From positions 930,001-994,000 of the forward strand of contig CAVRNR010000022.1 of assembly GCA_963722575.1 (NCBI GenBank): DNA of 64,000 bases, given 5' to 3'. A program made the position numbers and the translations under genes. The DNA is from Fen-178 sp963722575 (lineage in GTDB: Bacteria > Acidobacteriota > Terriglobia > Bryobacterales > Bryobacteraceae). Under the pieces are notes generated by a model that worked only from the letters and a program-made list of their open reading frames with translations, was not told the origin of the DNA and searched no databases. Of this stretch, positions 46,597 to 54,655 are shown in pieces (the stretch's first letter is position 1; every line of letters starts with the position of its first letter).

Positions 46597-46606
46597 GAGA
46601 CGATAA

Positions 46607-47185
46607 GTGAAAACCGCTCTGATCGTGGTTCTGATAGTGGTCCTGGTGGTGGTCGTGGTGGGCTTGGCGGCCGTGAGCAAGTACTACAGCGTCCGCAACG
46701 ACCTGGTGACGCAGCGCAATTCCATGGATGCGGCGTGGGCGGATGTCGAGGTGGTCTTGCAGCGGCGCGCCGACCTCATTCCCAACCTGGTGGAGACCGT
46801 GAAGGGGTTCGCCAAACATGAGACGGAGGTTTTCAAGGACATCGCCGACGCCCGCGCGGCCCTGATCGGCGGCCGCACCCCCCAGGAGAAGATCCAGGCC
46901 AACGACCAGCTCTCCAGTGCGCTCTCGCGCCTGCTGGTGATCTCGGAGAATTATCCGCAGTTGCGCTCCAACGAGAACTTCCTGCGGTTGCAGGACGAGA
47001 TTGCGGGGACGGAGAACCGCATCGCCGTGGAGCGCCGGAAATACAACGAGGTGCTCCAGCGGTACAACACGTCGATCGAGCTGTTCCCCAACAACATTGT
47101 GGCGTCGATGGCGGGATTCACGCGCAACGACGCATATTTCAAGACGGAGCCGGGGGCGCGGACGGCGCCGAAAGTGCAGTTCTGA
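46607..47185 (+). CDS. LemA family protein
   Basis: 192 aa from a GTG, preceded by AGGAGACGATAA. One N-terminal membrane helix (ALIVVLIVVLVVVVVGLAAV), then the conserved NDLVTQRNSMDAAWADVEVV, LQRRADLIPNLVETVKGFA, SSALSRLLVISENYPQLRSN and ENRIAVERRKYNEVLQRYNT with the NNIVASMAGF close. It is probably a structural membrane-associated helical protein; function in bacteria is unclear. Neighbour of the TPM gene. Confidence 0.92.
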   Translation: MKTALIVVLIVVLVVVVVGLAAVSKYYSVRNDLVTQRNSMDAAWADVEVVLQRRADLIPNLVETVKGFAKHETEVFKDIADARAALIGGRTPQEKIQANDQLSSALSRLLVISENYPQLRSNENFLRLQDEIAGTENRIAVERRKYNEVLQRYNTSIELFPNNIVASMAGFTRNDAYFKTEPGARTAPKVQF

Positions 47186-47192
47186 CCCCGGC

Positions 47193-47555
47193 ATGGCGGA
47201 CATCGAGCGATTGACGCAGATTGCCGCGGGCCTGGGCATCCCGGGCATTCGGCGGCACATCTTTCTGTGTTGCGATCAGACCACGCCGAAGTGCTGCGCG
47301 AAGGAGGCCGGGCTGGAGTCGTGGGACTATTTGAAGCGGCGGCTGGCGGAGTTGGGGCTGCTGGACCGCGTCTACCGCACCAAAGCCAACTGCCTGCGCA
47401 TCTGCGAGCAGGGACCCATTGCGGTGGTCTATCCCGAAGGCGTCTGGTACCACTCGGCGGCGCCGGAGGTGTTGGAGCGAATCATCCAGGAGCACCTCAT
47501 CGGCGGCCGCGTGGTGGAAGAGTGGGCGTTCGCGCGCAGCCCGGTCGGCGGCTAA
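47193..47555 (+). CDS. Thioredoxin-like [2Fe-2S] ferredoxin
   Basis: 120 aa from the ATG at 47193, eight bases past the lemA stop. Cysteines lie in HIFLCCDQTTPKCCAKEAGL and TKANCLRICEQGPIAVVYPE, the C-x(n)-C...C-x3-C layout of this family, followed by GVWYHSAAPEVLERIIQEHL. It is a soluble electron carrier; the partner is not apparent from context. Confidence 0.85.
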   Translation: MADIERLTQIAAGLGIPGIRRHIFLCCDQTTPKCCAKEAGLESWDYLKRRLAELGLLDRVYRTKANCLRICEQGPIAVVYPEGVWYHSAAPEVLERIIQEHLIGGRVVEEWAFARSPVGG

Positions 47556-47629
47556 TGCGCTGAGAACTTGCTGATATTGCGGGCGGGCTTCTGCCGCTTC
47601 GAATTGTTGCCCCTCTATTGGTCCTACCT

Positions 47630-48097
47630 CTAGCGGGCGTTGTGCGGGCGTGGCCGCGAAAGGTAACAAACCACTTTCCCGTAGACTGGCCCAGTGACGG
47701 CTTCTACAGTGCTGTGGGAAATATCCTCAAAATCGCCGAGCTTGCTCGTCCAATCTCCAGACTCTAGTTGTAGCGCAGCATGGGTTGGAGTAGGCGGCTC
47801 ATTCTCCGCAGAACGCTTTCCAAAAACTGCGATCTTTTCAATTCCGGGCTGAAGGGACCCATCGTAACAAAGTCGGAATCCTAAGGTCCCGTAAGCCTCG
47901 ACGAATGCCTCTATCGTTTCGGCCCGCTGGACGCCCGCTGGCCACCAGCCGACATTTCTCGGATCAGGCCACCATTTCCTGGCAGTGTCGCGTGCGGCCC
48001 AGGCAATGCAGTTGTAGCGCCTTGTAGCCGGACTTGTGATCCCGTGATTGTCTGTTGTTAATCCTGGAAATTCAGTAGGGTCCCAGCTACCAGACAT
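47630..48097 (-). CDS. DUF7689-type protein
   Basis: 155 aa from the ATG at 48097, 11 bases inside the upstream gene. The pattern RRYNCIAWAARDTARKWWPD, VGWWPAGVQRAETIEAFVEA, LQPGIEKIAVFGK, PTPTHAALQLESGDWTSKLG and FEDISHSTVEAV is a widespread uncharacterised bacterial family with a Cys and a His reminiscent of papain-like proteins. The family number is from memory. Last gene of a coupled four-gene set. Confidence 0.65.
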   Translation of the reverse strand: MSGSWDPTEFPGLTTDNHGITSPATRRYNCIAWAARDTARKWWPDPRNVGWWPAGVQRAETIEAFVEAYGTLGFRLCYDGSLQPGIEKIAVFGKRSAENEPPTPTHAALQLESGDWTSKLGDFEDISHSTVEAVTGPVYGKVVCYLSRPRPHNAR

Positions 48098-48632
48098 AGC
48101 CCGCATTCTCGGCCCAGCTTATCCACGATTGAGACATCTTCAGAAAATCTCCTCGATCCTCATCTGCAACCGGGTCGGCGCCCGTAAGGACCTGAAGCGC
48201 CCAAAACCACTGATCTGGTTCATCGGCCTCGGATCGCATTTGCGCGATGATCAAAGGCACGGCATCTGGTCCCATGCCTATGATCTTCTGATAGGCATCG
48301 CACATCGCCATCGCCGTGATTGATGAGGTAGCGCCCCGTTCAGCGCGCCATTGCTCGACAAGCGCGTTAAACTTCAACCACGTCTGCACCTTTGAATCTG
48401 CGGAAAAATCCACGACTGCTGGCGGTTGAATCCTTAAGATCCTGCTTGGCATGGACGGCCAGTACCTCGCAGCCGCTGCCGTGCACGTTTTTGCCCGTTT
48501 TCCGTGTCGGTGCTTGATCCGTCCCTGAGGAGCCGATGACGCGAGTTGGTCGGGATGGAAGCCGAAAACCCAGTCGTACGTCAGCTCGTTAACGACCGCC
48601 GCGTACTCGATTTCGATTGAAAAACTAAGCAT
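48087..48632 (-). CDS. Hypothetical partner of the DUF7689-type protein
   Basis: 181 aa. The second half (LKFNALVEQWRAERGATSSI; TAMAMCDAYQKIIGMGPDAV; PLIIAQMRSEADEPDQWFWA; LQVLTGADPVADEDRGDFLK) reads like a family that often lies beside DUF7689 proteins. The first 80 residues are Arg/Pro-rich and less convincing, so translation may start later. Overlaps the next gene by 11 bases. Function unknown. Confidence 0.6.
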   Translation of the reverse strand: MLSFSIEIEYAAVVNELTYDWVFGFHPDQLASSAPQGRIKHRHGKRAKTCTAAAARYWPSMPSRILRIQPPAVVDFSADSKVQTWLKFNALVEQWRAERGATSSITAMAMCDAYQKIIGMGPDAVPLIIAQMRSEADEPDQWFWALQVLTGADPVADEDRGDFLKMSQSWISWAENAGYVW

Positions 48633-48635
48633 TGG

Positions 48636-48965
48636 TCAGTTGGCCCTTCCTTGCGAGGCTGCGCCAGACGGCTTCTTCAGTTGATCCGGTACGGAAACAA
48701 CTGTCATCACATTCTGCCCCCCCCTAACCGCATAGACCGGGTTGTTCTCCTGATCCCACTGGTTCTCGATGCGAGCAACGCTCACGATCATTGGCTTGAC
48801 ACGGATGACGGCGCCATCTTCAAGCCTTAGCTCTGTCCAGCGTTCGGTGGATTCCTGAATCGGGACCTCGACCGCATCGACGGGTTTTCCGCCGGGTTGT
48901 ATAGAGACCTTGATCTTCCGTTCCAAACTGATCTCCTCAGCAACAGCATACCACCGACGATTCAT
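48636..48965 (-). CDS. Hypothetical protein
   Basis: 109 aa from the ATG at 48965, which overlaps the stop of the upstream small gene (ATGA). A beta-rich core (VEVPIQESTERWTELRLEDG; AVIRVKPMIVSVARIENQWD; PVYAVRGGQNVMTVVSVPDQ) resembles a small barrel. No family recognised. Part of the four-gene leftward set driven from 49154-49182. Confidence 0.6.
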   Translation of the reverse strand: MNRRWYAVAEEISLERKIKVSIQPGGKPVDAVEVPIQESTERWTELRLEDGAVIRVKPMIVSVARIENQWDQENNPVYAVRGGQNVMTVVSVPDQLKKPSGAASQGRAN

Positions 48966-49147
48966 CGGCCGTTCTGCGCTGCTTCTTTGGCCTTCTTCCA
49001 CCGTGCCACGACGGCATTACGGGCGCTATCGGTGCGCTGCTCTGCTGTCATGTTGGAGGCTCTGGCATGTCCGCCTAACGCTCCGCCCTTCTTTCCCATT
49101 CTGACGAAGTAATCCCGGACCTCCGGGGGCAGTCGTTTCTTTGGCAC
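48962..49147 (-). CDS. Small basic KGG-motif protein
   Basis: 61 aa from a GTG at 49147. The sequence MPKKRLPPEVRDYFVRMGKK then GGALGGHARASNMTAEQRTD and ARNAVVARWKKAKEAA is a common short family with a Gly-rich loop and a basic helix, suited to nucleic-acid binding. The -10 box ends seven bases before the GTG, so the mRNA would be nearly or fully leaderless; an ATG at 49099 is the alternative start. First gene of the set. Confidence 0.6.
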   Translation of the reverse strand: MPKKRLPPEVRDYFVRMGKKGGALGGHARASNMTAEQRTDSARNAVVARWKKAKEAAQNGR

Positions 49148-49153
49148 CCTTTC

Positions 49154-49182
49154 AGTATACGTACCCCCGGTACGAATTTCAA
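49154..49182 (-). promoter_or_regulatory. Strong promoter with a palindromic operator-like core
   Basis: On the minus strand TTGAAA (49182-49177) and TATACT (49159-49154) are 17 bases apart. The spacer contains the palindrome CGTACCGGGGGTACG. A second, distant copy of the half-site makes TATACGTAC (49156-49164) mirror GTACGTATA (49206-49214). This looks like a repressor-controlled promoter for the four-gene set. Confidence 0.7.
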
Positions 49183-49272
49183 GTCTCCTGACATTCGTAG
49201 ACCGAGTACGTATAACGAGTTCATGAACCAATACTTCCAAACGGCCGGTTTTCAGCCAAGCCCGGTCGACGG

Positions 49273-49722
49273 CTAAGTTGCGGCGGCACCCAGAAACAGT
49301 TCCCGCTCCGCCTCGCGCCGCCGGGTGAGCCCGGGAAGCACGGCGCCGTTGGCGTGGTTCATGTCCAGGAATTCGAGGGCCGCCGCGGCGTAGTCGCCGG
49401 AGTTGATTTTGGATACCAGCTTGGGCGCCACCTTGGGAAGTTGCCGGGGGCCCCCTCTGAGGTTGAAGCACAGCGACACCAGCGCGTCGGTCTGCCCTTG
49501 GGTCAGCGGCCCATGAATCACCGATGCGAGGCCGCGCTCGACTTCTTCGATATCGAGGCCGAGCAGCTCTTCGGCGTGTTGCTCGGTGATTCGCATTCCC
49601 GGATCGACGCCGGCGGTGTGTCCCCACCCGATGGTCCATGCGCCCGCGGGACAAAGGTAGGCTTCGAGCGCGAGCGACTCGAAGCGTTTGATCAGTTCAA
49701 TTGCCGCTTGGCTTGCCTTCAT
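49273..49722 (-). CDS. Phage-type lysozyme (GH24)
   Basis: 149 aa. The start AAIELIKRFESLALEAYLCP holds the catalytic Glu, followed by GAWTIGWGHTAGVDPGMRIT with the Thr of the E-D/C-T triad; SLCFNLRGGPRQLPKVAPKL and LPGLTRRREAERELF close the fold. It cuts peptidoglycan. Its start overlaps the end of a small holin-like gene by 26 bases, the usual lysis-cassette arrangement. No other phage structural gene is seen. Confidence 0.85.
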   Translation of the reverse strand: MKASQAAIELIKRFESLALEAYLCPAGAWTIGWGHTAGVDPGMRITEQHAEELLGLDIEEVERGLASVIHGPLTQGQTDALVSLCFNLRGGPRQLPKVAPKLVSKINSGDYAAAALEFLDMNHANGAVLPGLTRRREAERELFLGAAAT

Positions 49723-49885
49723 TGGCGACCTTGTCGAAGTTGGCCAGAACGAGATGCGTAAACCGGTAGAACCACAGGTAGAGGCGCGAACCCATCGGCG
49801 TGGGATCGGGGAGGGCGCGCGCGGCAGCCGAAGCCAACAGCGCGGCCGTGCCCCCCGTCAATAGATTGAACACGTACGAATGCAT
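49697..49885 (-). CDS. Small holin-like membrane protein
   Basis: 62 aa. One N-terminal helix (YVFNLLTGGTAALLASAAAR) and an aromatic stretch (LYLWFYRFTHLVLANFDKV). Size, hydrophobic character and overlap with the lysozyme gene suggest a holin or spanin-like role. No family motif is recognised. Confidence 0.5.
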   Translation of the reverse strand: MHSYVFNLLTGGTAALLASAAARALPDPTPMGSRLYLWFYRFTHLVLANFDKVANEGKPSGN

Positions 49886-49915
49886 GAACGTGAGATCCCT
49901 TCCGTCTTGCGGGCC

Positions 49916-50275
49916 TCAGCCAGCCTTTTGAGTGGTGTCGAGTGCCGCTGTCACGCTGGCCACGGTCGGATGGTTTTTCAGAGTTGCCACCAACGACTGG
50001 ACGCCCGGCCAGATCTCACCGAACAGCGCGGAGAGGCTGGAAGCGTTTGTCACGTCGGCAGCGGCGGCGGCGATCTTTCCCACGATGGCCTCTTCCAGCG
50101 CGTCGAATTCCGTCACGATCGGCGCCAGTGACGGCGCCACGGCGGCGATCACGGTGCTGGCGTCCGCGACCACGGTTTGGATGGCTGCTGAGTCGTTGGT
50201 GAGCACGGTGGCGACCTTGCTGGCGACCGCCTTGAGGTCTTTCCATGCTGCCGAGAATGCGTTTGCGAGTGTCAT
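49916..50275 (-). CDS. Ala-rich helical hypothetical protein
   Basis: 119 aa from the ATG at 50275 (an earlier in-frame start gives a basic tail). Largely alpha-helical: MTLANAFSAAWKDLKAVASK, VVADASTVIAAVAPSLAPIV and PGVQSLVATLKNHPTVASVT. No Cys or membrane helix. Lies in the same leftward set as the holin-like and lysozyme genes; function unknown. Confidence 0.55.
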   Translation of the reverse strand: MTLANAFSAAWKDLKAVASKVATVLTNDSAAIQTVVADASTVIAAVAPSLAPIVTEFDALEEAIVGKIAAAAADVTNASSLSALFGEIWPGVQSLVATLKNHPTVASVTAALDTTQKAG

Positions 50276-50333
50276 ACGGATTGTTCCTTTCGTCTTCTGC
50301 CCGGTGCGCCGGGCGCGGTTATGTTTCCCCACT

Positions 50334-51074
50334 TCATGGCCGCGCGCTCAGAAACTGCGTTCCGGTGATCGCGAGGCTGGTTACAGGGTTGAGGTTGCGG
50401 TAGATCACCACCCCGTTCAATCCGTAGCCGATGAGGCGGTCGTACCACTTCGGCGTGGTCAGCCGCTTGATGTTGTTGGCCGTCGCTGCGCTGTCCGCTA
50501 CCAGGGAATCGGCGTTCCTCACAAACCCTGGCAGTGCCGAATTGAAGGTTGTCGATGCTTGCCCAAAATTCAAGGCGGCGCGCTCGATTCCCCGGGAAGC
50601 CCCGACGTACCGGTTGAAGAAGCAATCGGCGTTGTGGTCGCAATCGAGGAAGAGGGGGAGGGAAGCATTCACCTGCGCGGCGATGGCGGCGGAATTGTCG
50701 AGGACCGGTTTGAGATCCAAGCGCAGTGCTTCCACGGTGCCAAGGGCGGTATCCGCGCGCGCCAGGGTGTCGCCGAGGCGCCGGTCGGCCATCTTTCGGA
50801 TCTCGGCAACCTCGGCCATCACGTCCGTGCGAACCGCCGCCGACTGCCGCTCGGAGCGCGCCAGCACATCGTGGCGGGCGGATTCCACCTGCGCGGTGAA
50901 ATCCTTACGGACCCCCTCCACCACGCCGATGAGTTCCCGGCGAGTGGCTTCTACCTCGCCCGGGATGGCGGCCACCGTGGCCGTGGCGGCGCGCAGCAGG
51001 AGGATGGCAGATACCACCAGCGCCGTCAGGGCCGATAGAAAGGCACAAACGAGAATCTGCTGAAATGTTCTCAT
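50334..51074 (-). CDS. Membrane-anchored coiled-coil protein
   Basis: 246 aa from the ATG at 51074. An N-terminal helix (ILVCAFLSALTALVVSAILL) precedes a long heptad region (EVEATRRELIGVVEGVRKDF; QVESARHDVLARSERQSAAV) that resembles phage tail or MCP-like stalks, then a C-terminal segment with TPKWYDRLIGYGLNGVVIYR. First gene of the lysis-type set; role unknown. Confidence 0.6.
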   Translation of the reverse strand: MRTFQQILVCAFLSALTALVVSAILLLRAATATVAAIPGEVEATRRELIGVVEGVRKDFTAQVESARHDVLARSERQSAAVRTDVMAEVAEIRKMADRRLGDTLARADTALGTVEALRLDLKPVLDNSAAIAAQVNASLPLFLDCDHNADCFFNRYVGASRGIERAALNFGQASTTFNSALPGFVRNADSLVADSAATANNIKRLTTPKWYDRLIGYGLNGVVIYRNLNPVTSLAITGTQFLSARP

Positions 51075-51332
51075 CGGATGAATCCAGAAACCCGGCGACG
51101 CCTCCCACCCTGTCCGGGAGACCCGGGAGCCGCCCAAGCTCCAGGCCGCCCAGACAAGTGGAAGCCATGGCATCGGGAGTCGTCCCAACGACTCCTCTGA
51201 TTCGATCGTAGCAGGCCCCTGGTGCAAGCCAATCCCGCTAAGTCACTGAATCTGAACGAAAAGAAAGTTGTGACTGAGTTTCGCTGGGGAGTCATAATAG
51301 CGGGCGGGAGATTCGTGTCCGGTATGATCGTC

Positions 51333-51788
51333 ATGGAGCGCATCCAGGACTTCCTGGGCCAGAAGCGCTTCGCCATGGTGGGCGTTTCGCGTCGGCCAAA
51401 GGACTTCTCGAGAGTGCTGCTTCGCGAGTTTCGCGAGAGAGGCTACGATGCCGTGCCGGTCAATCCGGAAGCCCGCGAGATGGACGGGCAGCCGTGCTTT
51501 GCCCGCCTGCAAGAGATCCAACCTCCTGTCGGCGGCGCTCTGCTGATGACGCCGCCGTCGCTTACGGACCGGATAGTCCGGGACTGCGCCGAAGGGGGCG
51601 TCAAGCGGGTATGGTTGTACCGCGCCATCGGCCAGGGAGCCGTGAGCGCCGATGCCGTGAAGTTTTGCGAAGCCAACGGCATCTCGGTGATTGCCGGCGA
51701 GTGCCCGATGATGTTCCTGCCCGGCGGGGCGTGGTTCCATCGTCTTCACGGATGGGTGAAGAAGATCGCCCGTTCCTACCCCCGTTGA
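51333..51788 (+). CDS. CoA-binding (YccU-like) protein
   Basis: 151 aa from ATG 51333; ATG 51324 is equally possible. The Rossmann-like pattern GQKRFAMVGVSRRPKDFSRV, then ERGYDAVPVNPEAREMDGQP, VGGALLMTPPSLTDRIVRDC and GECPMMFLPGG is typical of the CoA_binding_2 family. Binding of CoA is known for relatives; cellular role unknown. It stands alone. Confidence 0.85.
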   Translation: MERIQDFLGQKRFAMVGVSRRPKDFSRVLLREFRERGYDAVPVNPEAREMDGQPCFARLQEIQPPVGGALLMTPPSLTDRIVRDCAEGGVKRVWLYRAIGQGAVSADAVKFCEANGISVIAGECPMMFLPGGAWFHRLHGWVKKIARSYPR

Positions 51789-52066
51789 TCTCCGCGCCGC
51801 TGGCCGGCACGGCACCCCGTGGTGGGCGTTCACAAATAAACGAAAATTAAATTCCCTTTGAATTCATCGGCTTAGCGCGTGCGATTTCTTAATTCTCGCA
51901 AACGCGTAAAGTAATGTGTAATTGAGAAGGACCGCCGCTTTTCTGACGGTCACTTACAGCGAAAATGCCAGGAGAGCCGATTATTATCATCGTTTCCGGA
52001 TTGTGGTAAGAAGCTGTCTCTCGAAGTAACCAAATCGCGCTACCCACAGGCGCGTCATGTGAACAG
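51789..52066. other. AT-richer intergenic region before the CHAT leader
   Basis: No gene. Lower GC than the surroundings. Contains a GACCG/CGGTC hairpin near 51930. Probably holds the promoter of the CHAT transcript, though no box is clear enough to name. Confidence 0.4.
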
Positions 52067-52150
52067 CCCCAATTTGGGGTAACCTATTCTTAGGTGAAAG
52101 CTGGTATCATTCTTTGGGGGTATTACCGAAAGGTAGTATTCCCAAAGAAT
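52067..52150 (+). ncRNA. Structured leader RNA of the CHAT operon (three hairpins)
   Basis: Three consecutive hairpins: CCCCAA-T-TTGGGG (52067-52079), ACCTA-TTCT-TAGGT (52082-52095) and a 19-bp stem at 52109-52150 closed by a GAAA tetraloop. In the last, ATTCTTTGGG pairs with CCCAAAGAAT, then GGTATTACC with GGTAGTATT through three G-U pairs, leaving no mismatch as RNA. The annotated GTG at 52094 falls in the second stem, so the coding start is probably downstream. A riboswitch, a protein-binding leader or an sRNA are possible. Confidence 0.6.
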
Positions 52151-52198
52151 TACCAGATTTGTTTTGAATCCCGACCAACAGATCTGAAGCTGGGTGAT

Positions 52199-54655
52199 TT
52201 GAAAACAGCCAAAGTAGCGGCTTGTTGCGTGCTCGTGTTTTCGTTAGCCGGCACGGCGCGGAAACCCGTTCCGAGACTCGGGGCGAAGCCCCTGCTCGTC
52301 TCGGAATCCGCCCGCCGTGCGCCCATGCTGGCACGGCTGCGTCAGGGCGCCGACATATTCGGGGCCGGCCGAATTGGCGATGCCGAAAGTTATTTTGAAT
52401 CGCTTCGGCGGGAAGCGCTGGCGGCAGGGGAAGACGATGTAGCCGCGCGCGCCACCGGCAACGTGGGCGGTTGCCAATTCGCTCTCCACCAGTACCAACC
52501 CGCTCTACGCTCCTTCCTGGAGGCGCATCGTCTGGCCGATCAGGCCGGCGACGCCAGCTACAACGCGGTATTGGATGTCAACATCGCATCGCTCTACTCC
52601 GAGATGGGAGAACTGGAAGCCGCGGCGCAATGGATCGTAGGCGCCCTGGAGCGCATGTCCGGAAAGGACCGGCGCGACCACCTGCCCCAGTTGCTGATCC
52701 AGTTGGCCATCCTGCGCGCGCGGCAAGACCGCATGCAGGAAGCGTCCGGGTTGTTCCTCCAGGGAATTGACGGCGCCGATCGCGCCGGCGACCTCGAACT
52801 GTACGCCCTTGGCTGGAACCGGCTGGGCGAAGAATTGCTGAAGCACGGCGACCTTGCGCAAGCGGAAGCAGCCCTTCTGGAGGCCTACCGCGTCCGAAAA
52901 CTGCACCGGCTGGATTTGGAGGGCTCGTATCGCAACCTGGGACGTCTGCGCCTGGCGCAGGGCGACCTGGCCTCCGCTTCGGTGCTGCTGGACCGCGCCA
53001 TGGAAGTTGCGGCGCGCCGCCAGGGTCCCATACCTTCGTGGGAAGTCTATTATTTCCGCGGCCGGGTCCGGCTGGAACAAGGCCGCCTCCGGGCAGCGCT
53101 CGACGACTTGCGAATCGCGGCGCGCCTGGCGCGCGTCTGGCGCTGGTCCGCGCCGCCCTATGACGCCGCCCGCACGGGAGCCGAAGGCTTGGTCGATCAG
53201 GTCGATTCCGCTCTGGTGGAAGCCGGCAACCGGCTGTATCTCGAGACTGGCGACCCGGCCCTCATCCGCGAGACGTTCGAGGCCGCGGAGGAGAACCGGG
53301 CGGGCAGTCTGCGGGAGATTCTCTTCGGACGCCGGGCGGCCCCCGTGGAGGCGCCAGCCTCCTGGAAGGCGCTCGACCGGCTGCAGCGCGAGGAGGCCGA
53401 GGCTCTGCGGACACAAGACCCCCACGCCCAGGATGTGGTTCGCGCCACGCGCGCCGAAATCATCCGCCTGCAAGCAGTACCCGACGCGGTTTCCCAACCC
53501 GCCGCCACCGGCCTGTTGGAACGCACGCGCGCCGCGCTCGATTCGCATACGGCTCTGCTCAGCTTCGATCTGGGCGATTCGGTCTCCTGGCTGTGGGCGC
53601 TGGACCGGGGAGGGCTGGCGCTCTACGCCTTGCCGCCGCGCCAGGAGGTCGAGTCTCAGATTCAATCCGTGGTGCGCGCCATCCGCGAAGATTCGACGGA
53701 TCCCGGGCCGGCCGGCGCGAATCTGTACCGCACTCTTTTCGGGCCGCTGGCTTCCCGGTTCCGGCACAAGACGCGCTGGCTGCTGGCGTTGGACGAGGGG
53801 CTTTTCGACGTGCCCGTAGCCGCGCTGATCGAAAGCACCCGGCCGCGGCCCGTCTACGTAGCCGAACGGCGCACCACGGTAGTCGTTCCCAGCGCCGGCT
53901 TTTGGATCGAGACCGTCACGCGGCAGGCGGCCGGGCAGCGCTCTCCGGTGTTTCTGGGGGTCGGCGATCCCATCTACAATGCGGCGGACCCGCGGCTGCC
54001 ACACGGCCGGAGGAATGCCGGAACCGGATGGCTGTTGCCGCTGAGACTCTTCACCGCTTCCGCCGCGAGCGCCGCCGCCAGTCTGGTCCTGCCCCGTTTG
54101 GTGGCCAGCGGCGCTGAACTGGATCATTGCGCGCGAGCCTGGGATGGCGAGAGCACACTGCTCGAGGGGGCCACCGCGACGCGCCGCAACCTGGCGGACG
54201 AGATGCGCCGCGACCCGGCGGTGGTGCACTTCGCCACTCACGTTCTGGAATCCGCCGAGCGCCCGGCTTTCGGCATGATCGCCCTCAGCCTGACGGAGAG
54301 GAAGGAGGCGGAACTTCTCACGCCGTTTGAGATCTCCCACTGGAGAATCGACGCGGGCCTCATTGTGCTGAGCGGGTGCTACTCCGCCCAGGGTGCGGCT
54401 CTGCCTGGAACCGGGCTGATGGGGTTGACTCGGGCCTGGCTGACGGCGGGGGCGCGAGCCGTGGTGAGCAGCCGCTGGCCCACGCCCGACGAGGATGGGC
54501 CGCTGTTCGAGGCTCTCTACCGGAACCTGCGAACCGAGCGCCGCGCGGATCCGGGAGAGGCGCTGCGCGCCGCGCAGCTTGAAATGATCCGTTCCGGAGG
54601 CTGGCATGCCCAGCCGCGCTATTGGGGAGCGTACTATGTGATTGGAGGCGAATGA
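52199..54655 (+). CDS. TPR-CHAT caspase-like protease
   Basis: 818 aa from TTG 52199, which gives a signal-like N-terminus (MKTAKVAACCVLVFSLAGTA); a GTG at 52094 would place the start inside a stem-loop. Residues about 60-330 are TPR-like helices (GDAESYFESLRREALAAGED; GDASYNAVLDVNIASLYSEM; HGDLAQAEAALLEAYRVRKL). The CHAT domain spans about 500-818, with catalytic His near 680 (VVHFATHVLESAE) and Cys near 727 (LIVLSGCYSAQGAALPGTGL), then GLTRAWLTAGARAVVSSRWP. CHAT proteases are activated by regulators and cut specific proteins. The stop overlaps the sigma gene start. Confidence 0.85.
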   Translation: MKTAKVAACCVLVFSLAGTARKPVPRLGAKPLLVSESARRAPMLARLRQGADIFGAGRIGDAESYFESLRREALAAGEDDVAARATGNVGGCQFALHQYQPALRSFLEAHRLADQAGDASYNAVLDVNIASLYSEMGELEAAAQWIVGALERMSGKDRRDHLPQLLIQLAILRARQDRMQEASGLFLQGIDGADRAGDLELYALGWNRLGEELLKHGDLAQAEAALLEAYRVRKLHRLDLEGSYRNLGRLRLAQGDLASASVLLDRAMEVAARRQGPIPSWEVYYFRGRVRLEQGRLRAALDDLRIAARLARVWRWSAPPYDAARTGAEGLVDQVDSALVEAGNRLYLETGDPALIRETFEAAEENRAGSLREILFGRRAAPVEAPASWKALDRLQREEAEALRTQDPHAQDVVRATRAEIIRLQAVPDAVSQPAATGLLERTRAALDSHTALLSFDLGDSVSWLWALDRGGLALYALPPRQEVESQIQSVVRAIREDSTDPGPAGANLYRTLFGPLASRFRHKTRWLLALDEGLFDVPVAALIESTRPRPVYVAERRTTVVVPSAGFWIETVTRQAAGQRSPVFLGVGDPIYNAADPRLPHGRRNAGTGWLLPLRLFTASAASAAASLVLPRLVASGAELDHCARAWDGESTLLEGATATRRNLADEMRRDPAVVHFATHVLESAERPAFGMIALSLTERKEAELLTPFEISHWRIDAGLIVLSGCYSAQGAALPGTGLMGLTRAWLTAGARAVVSSRWPTPDEDGPLFEALYRNLRTERRADPGEALRAAQLEMIRSGGWHAQPRYWGAYYVIGGE

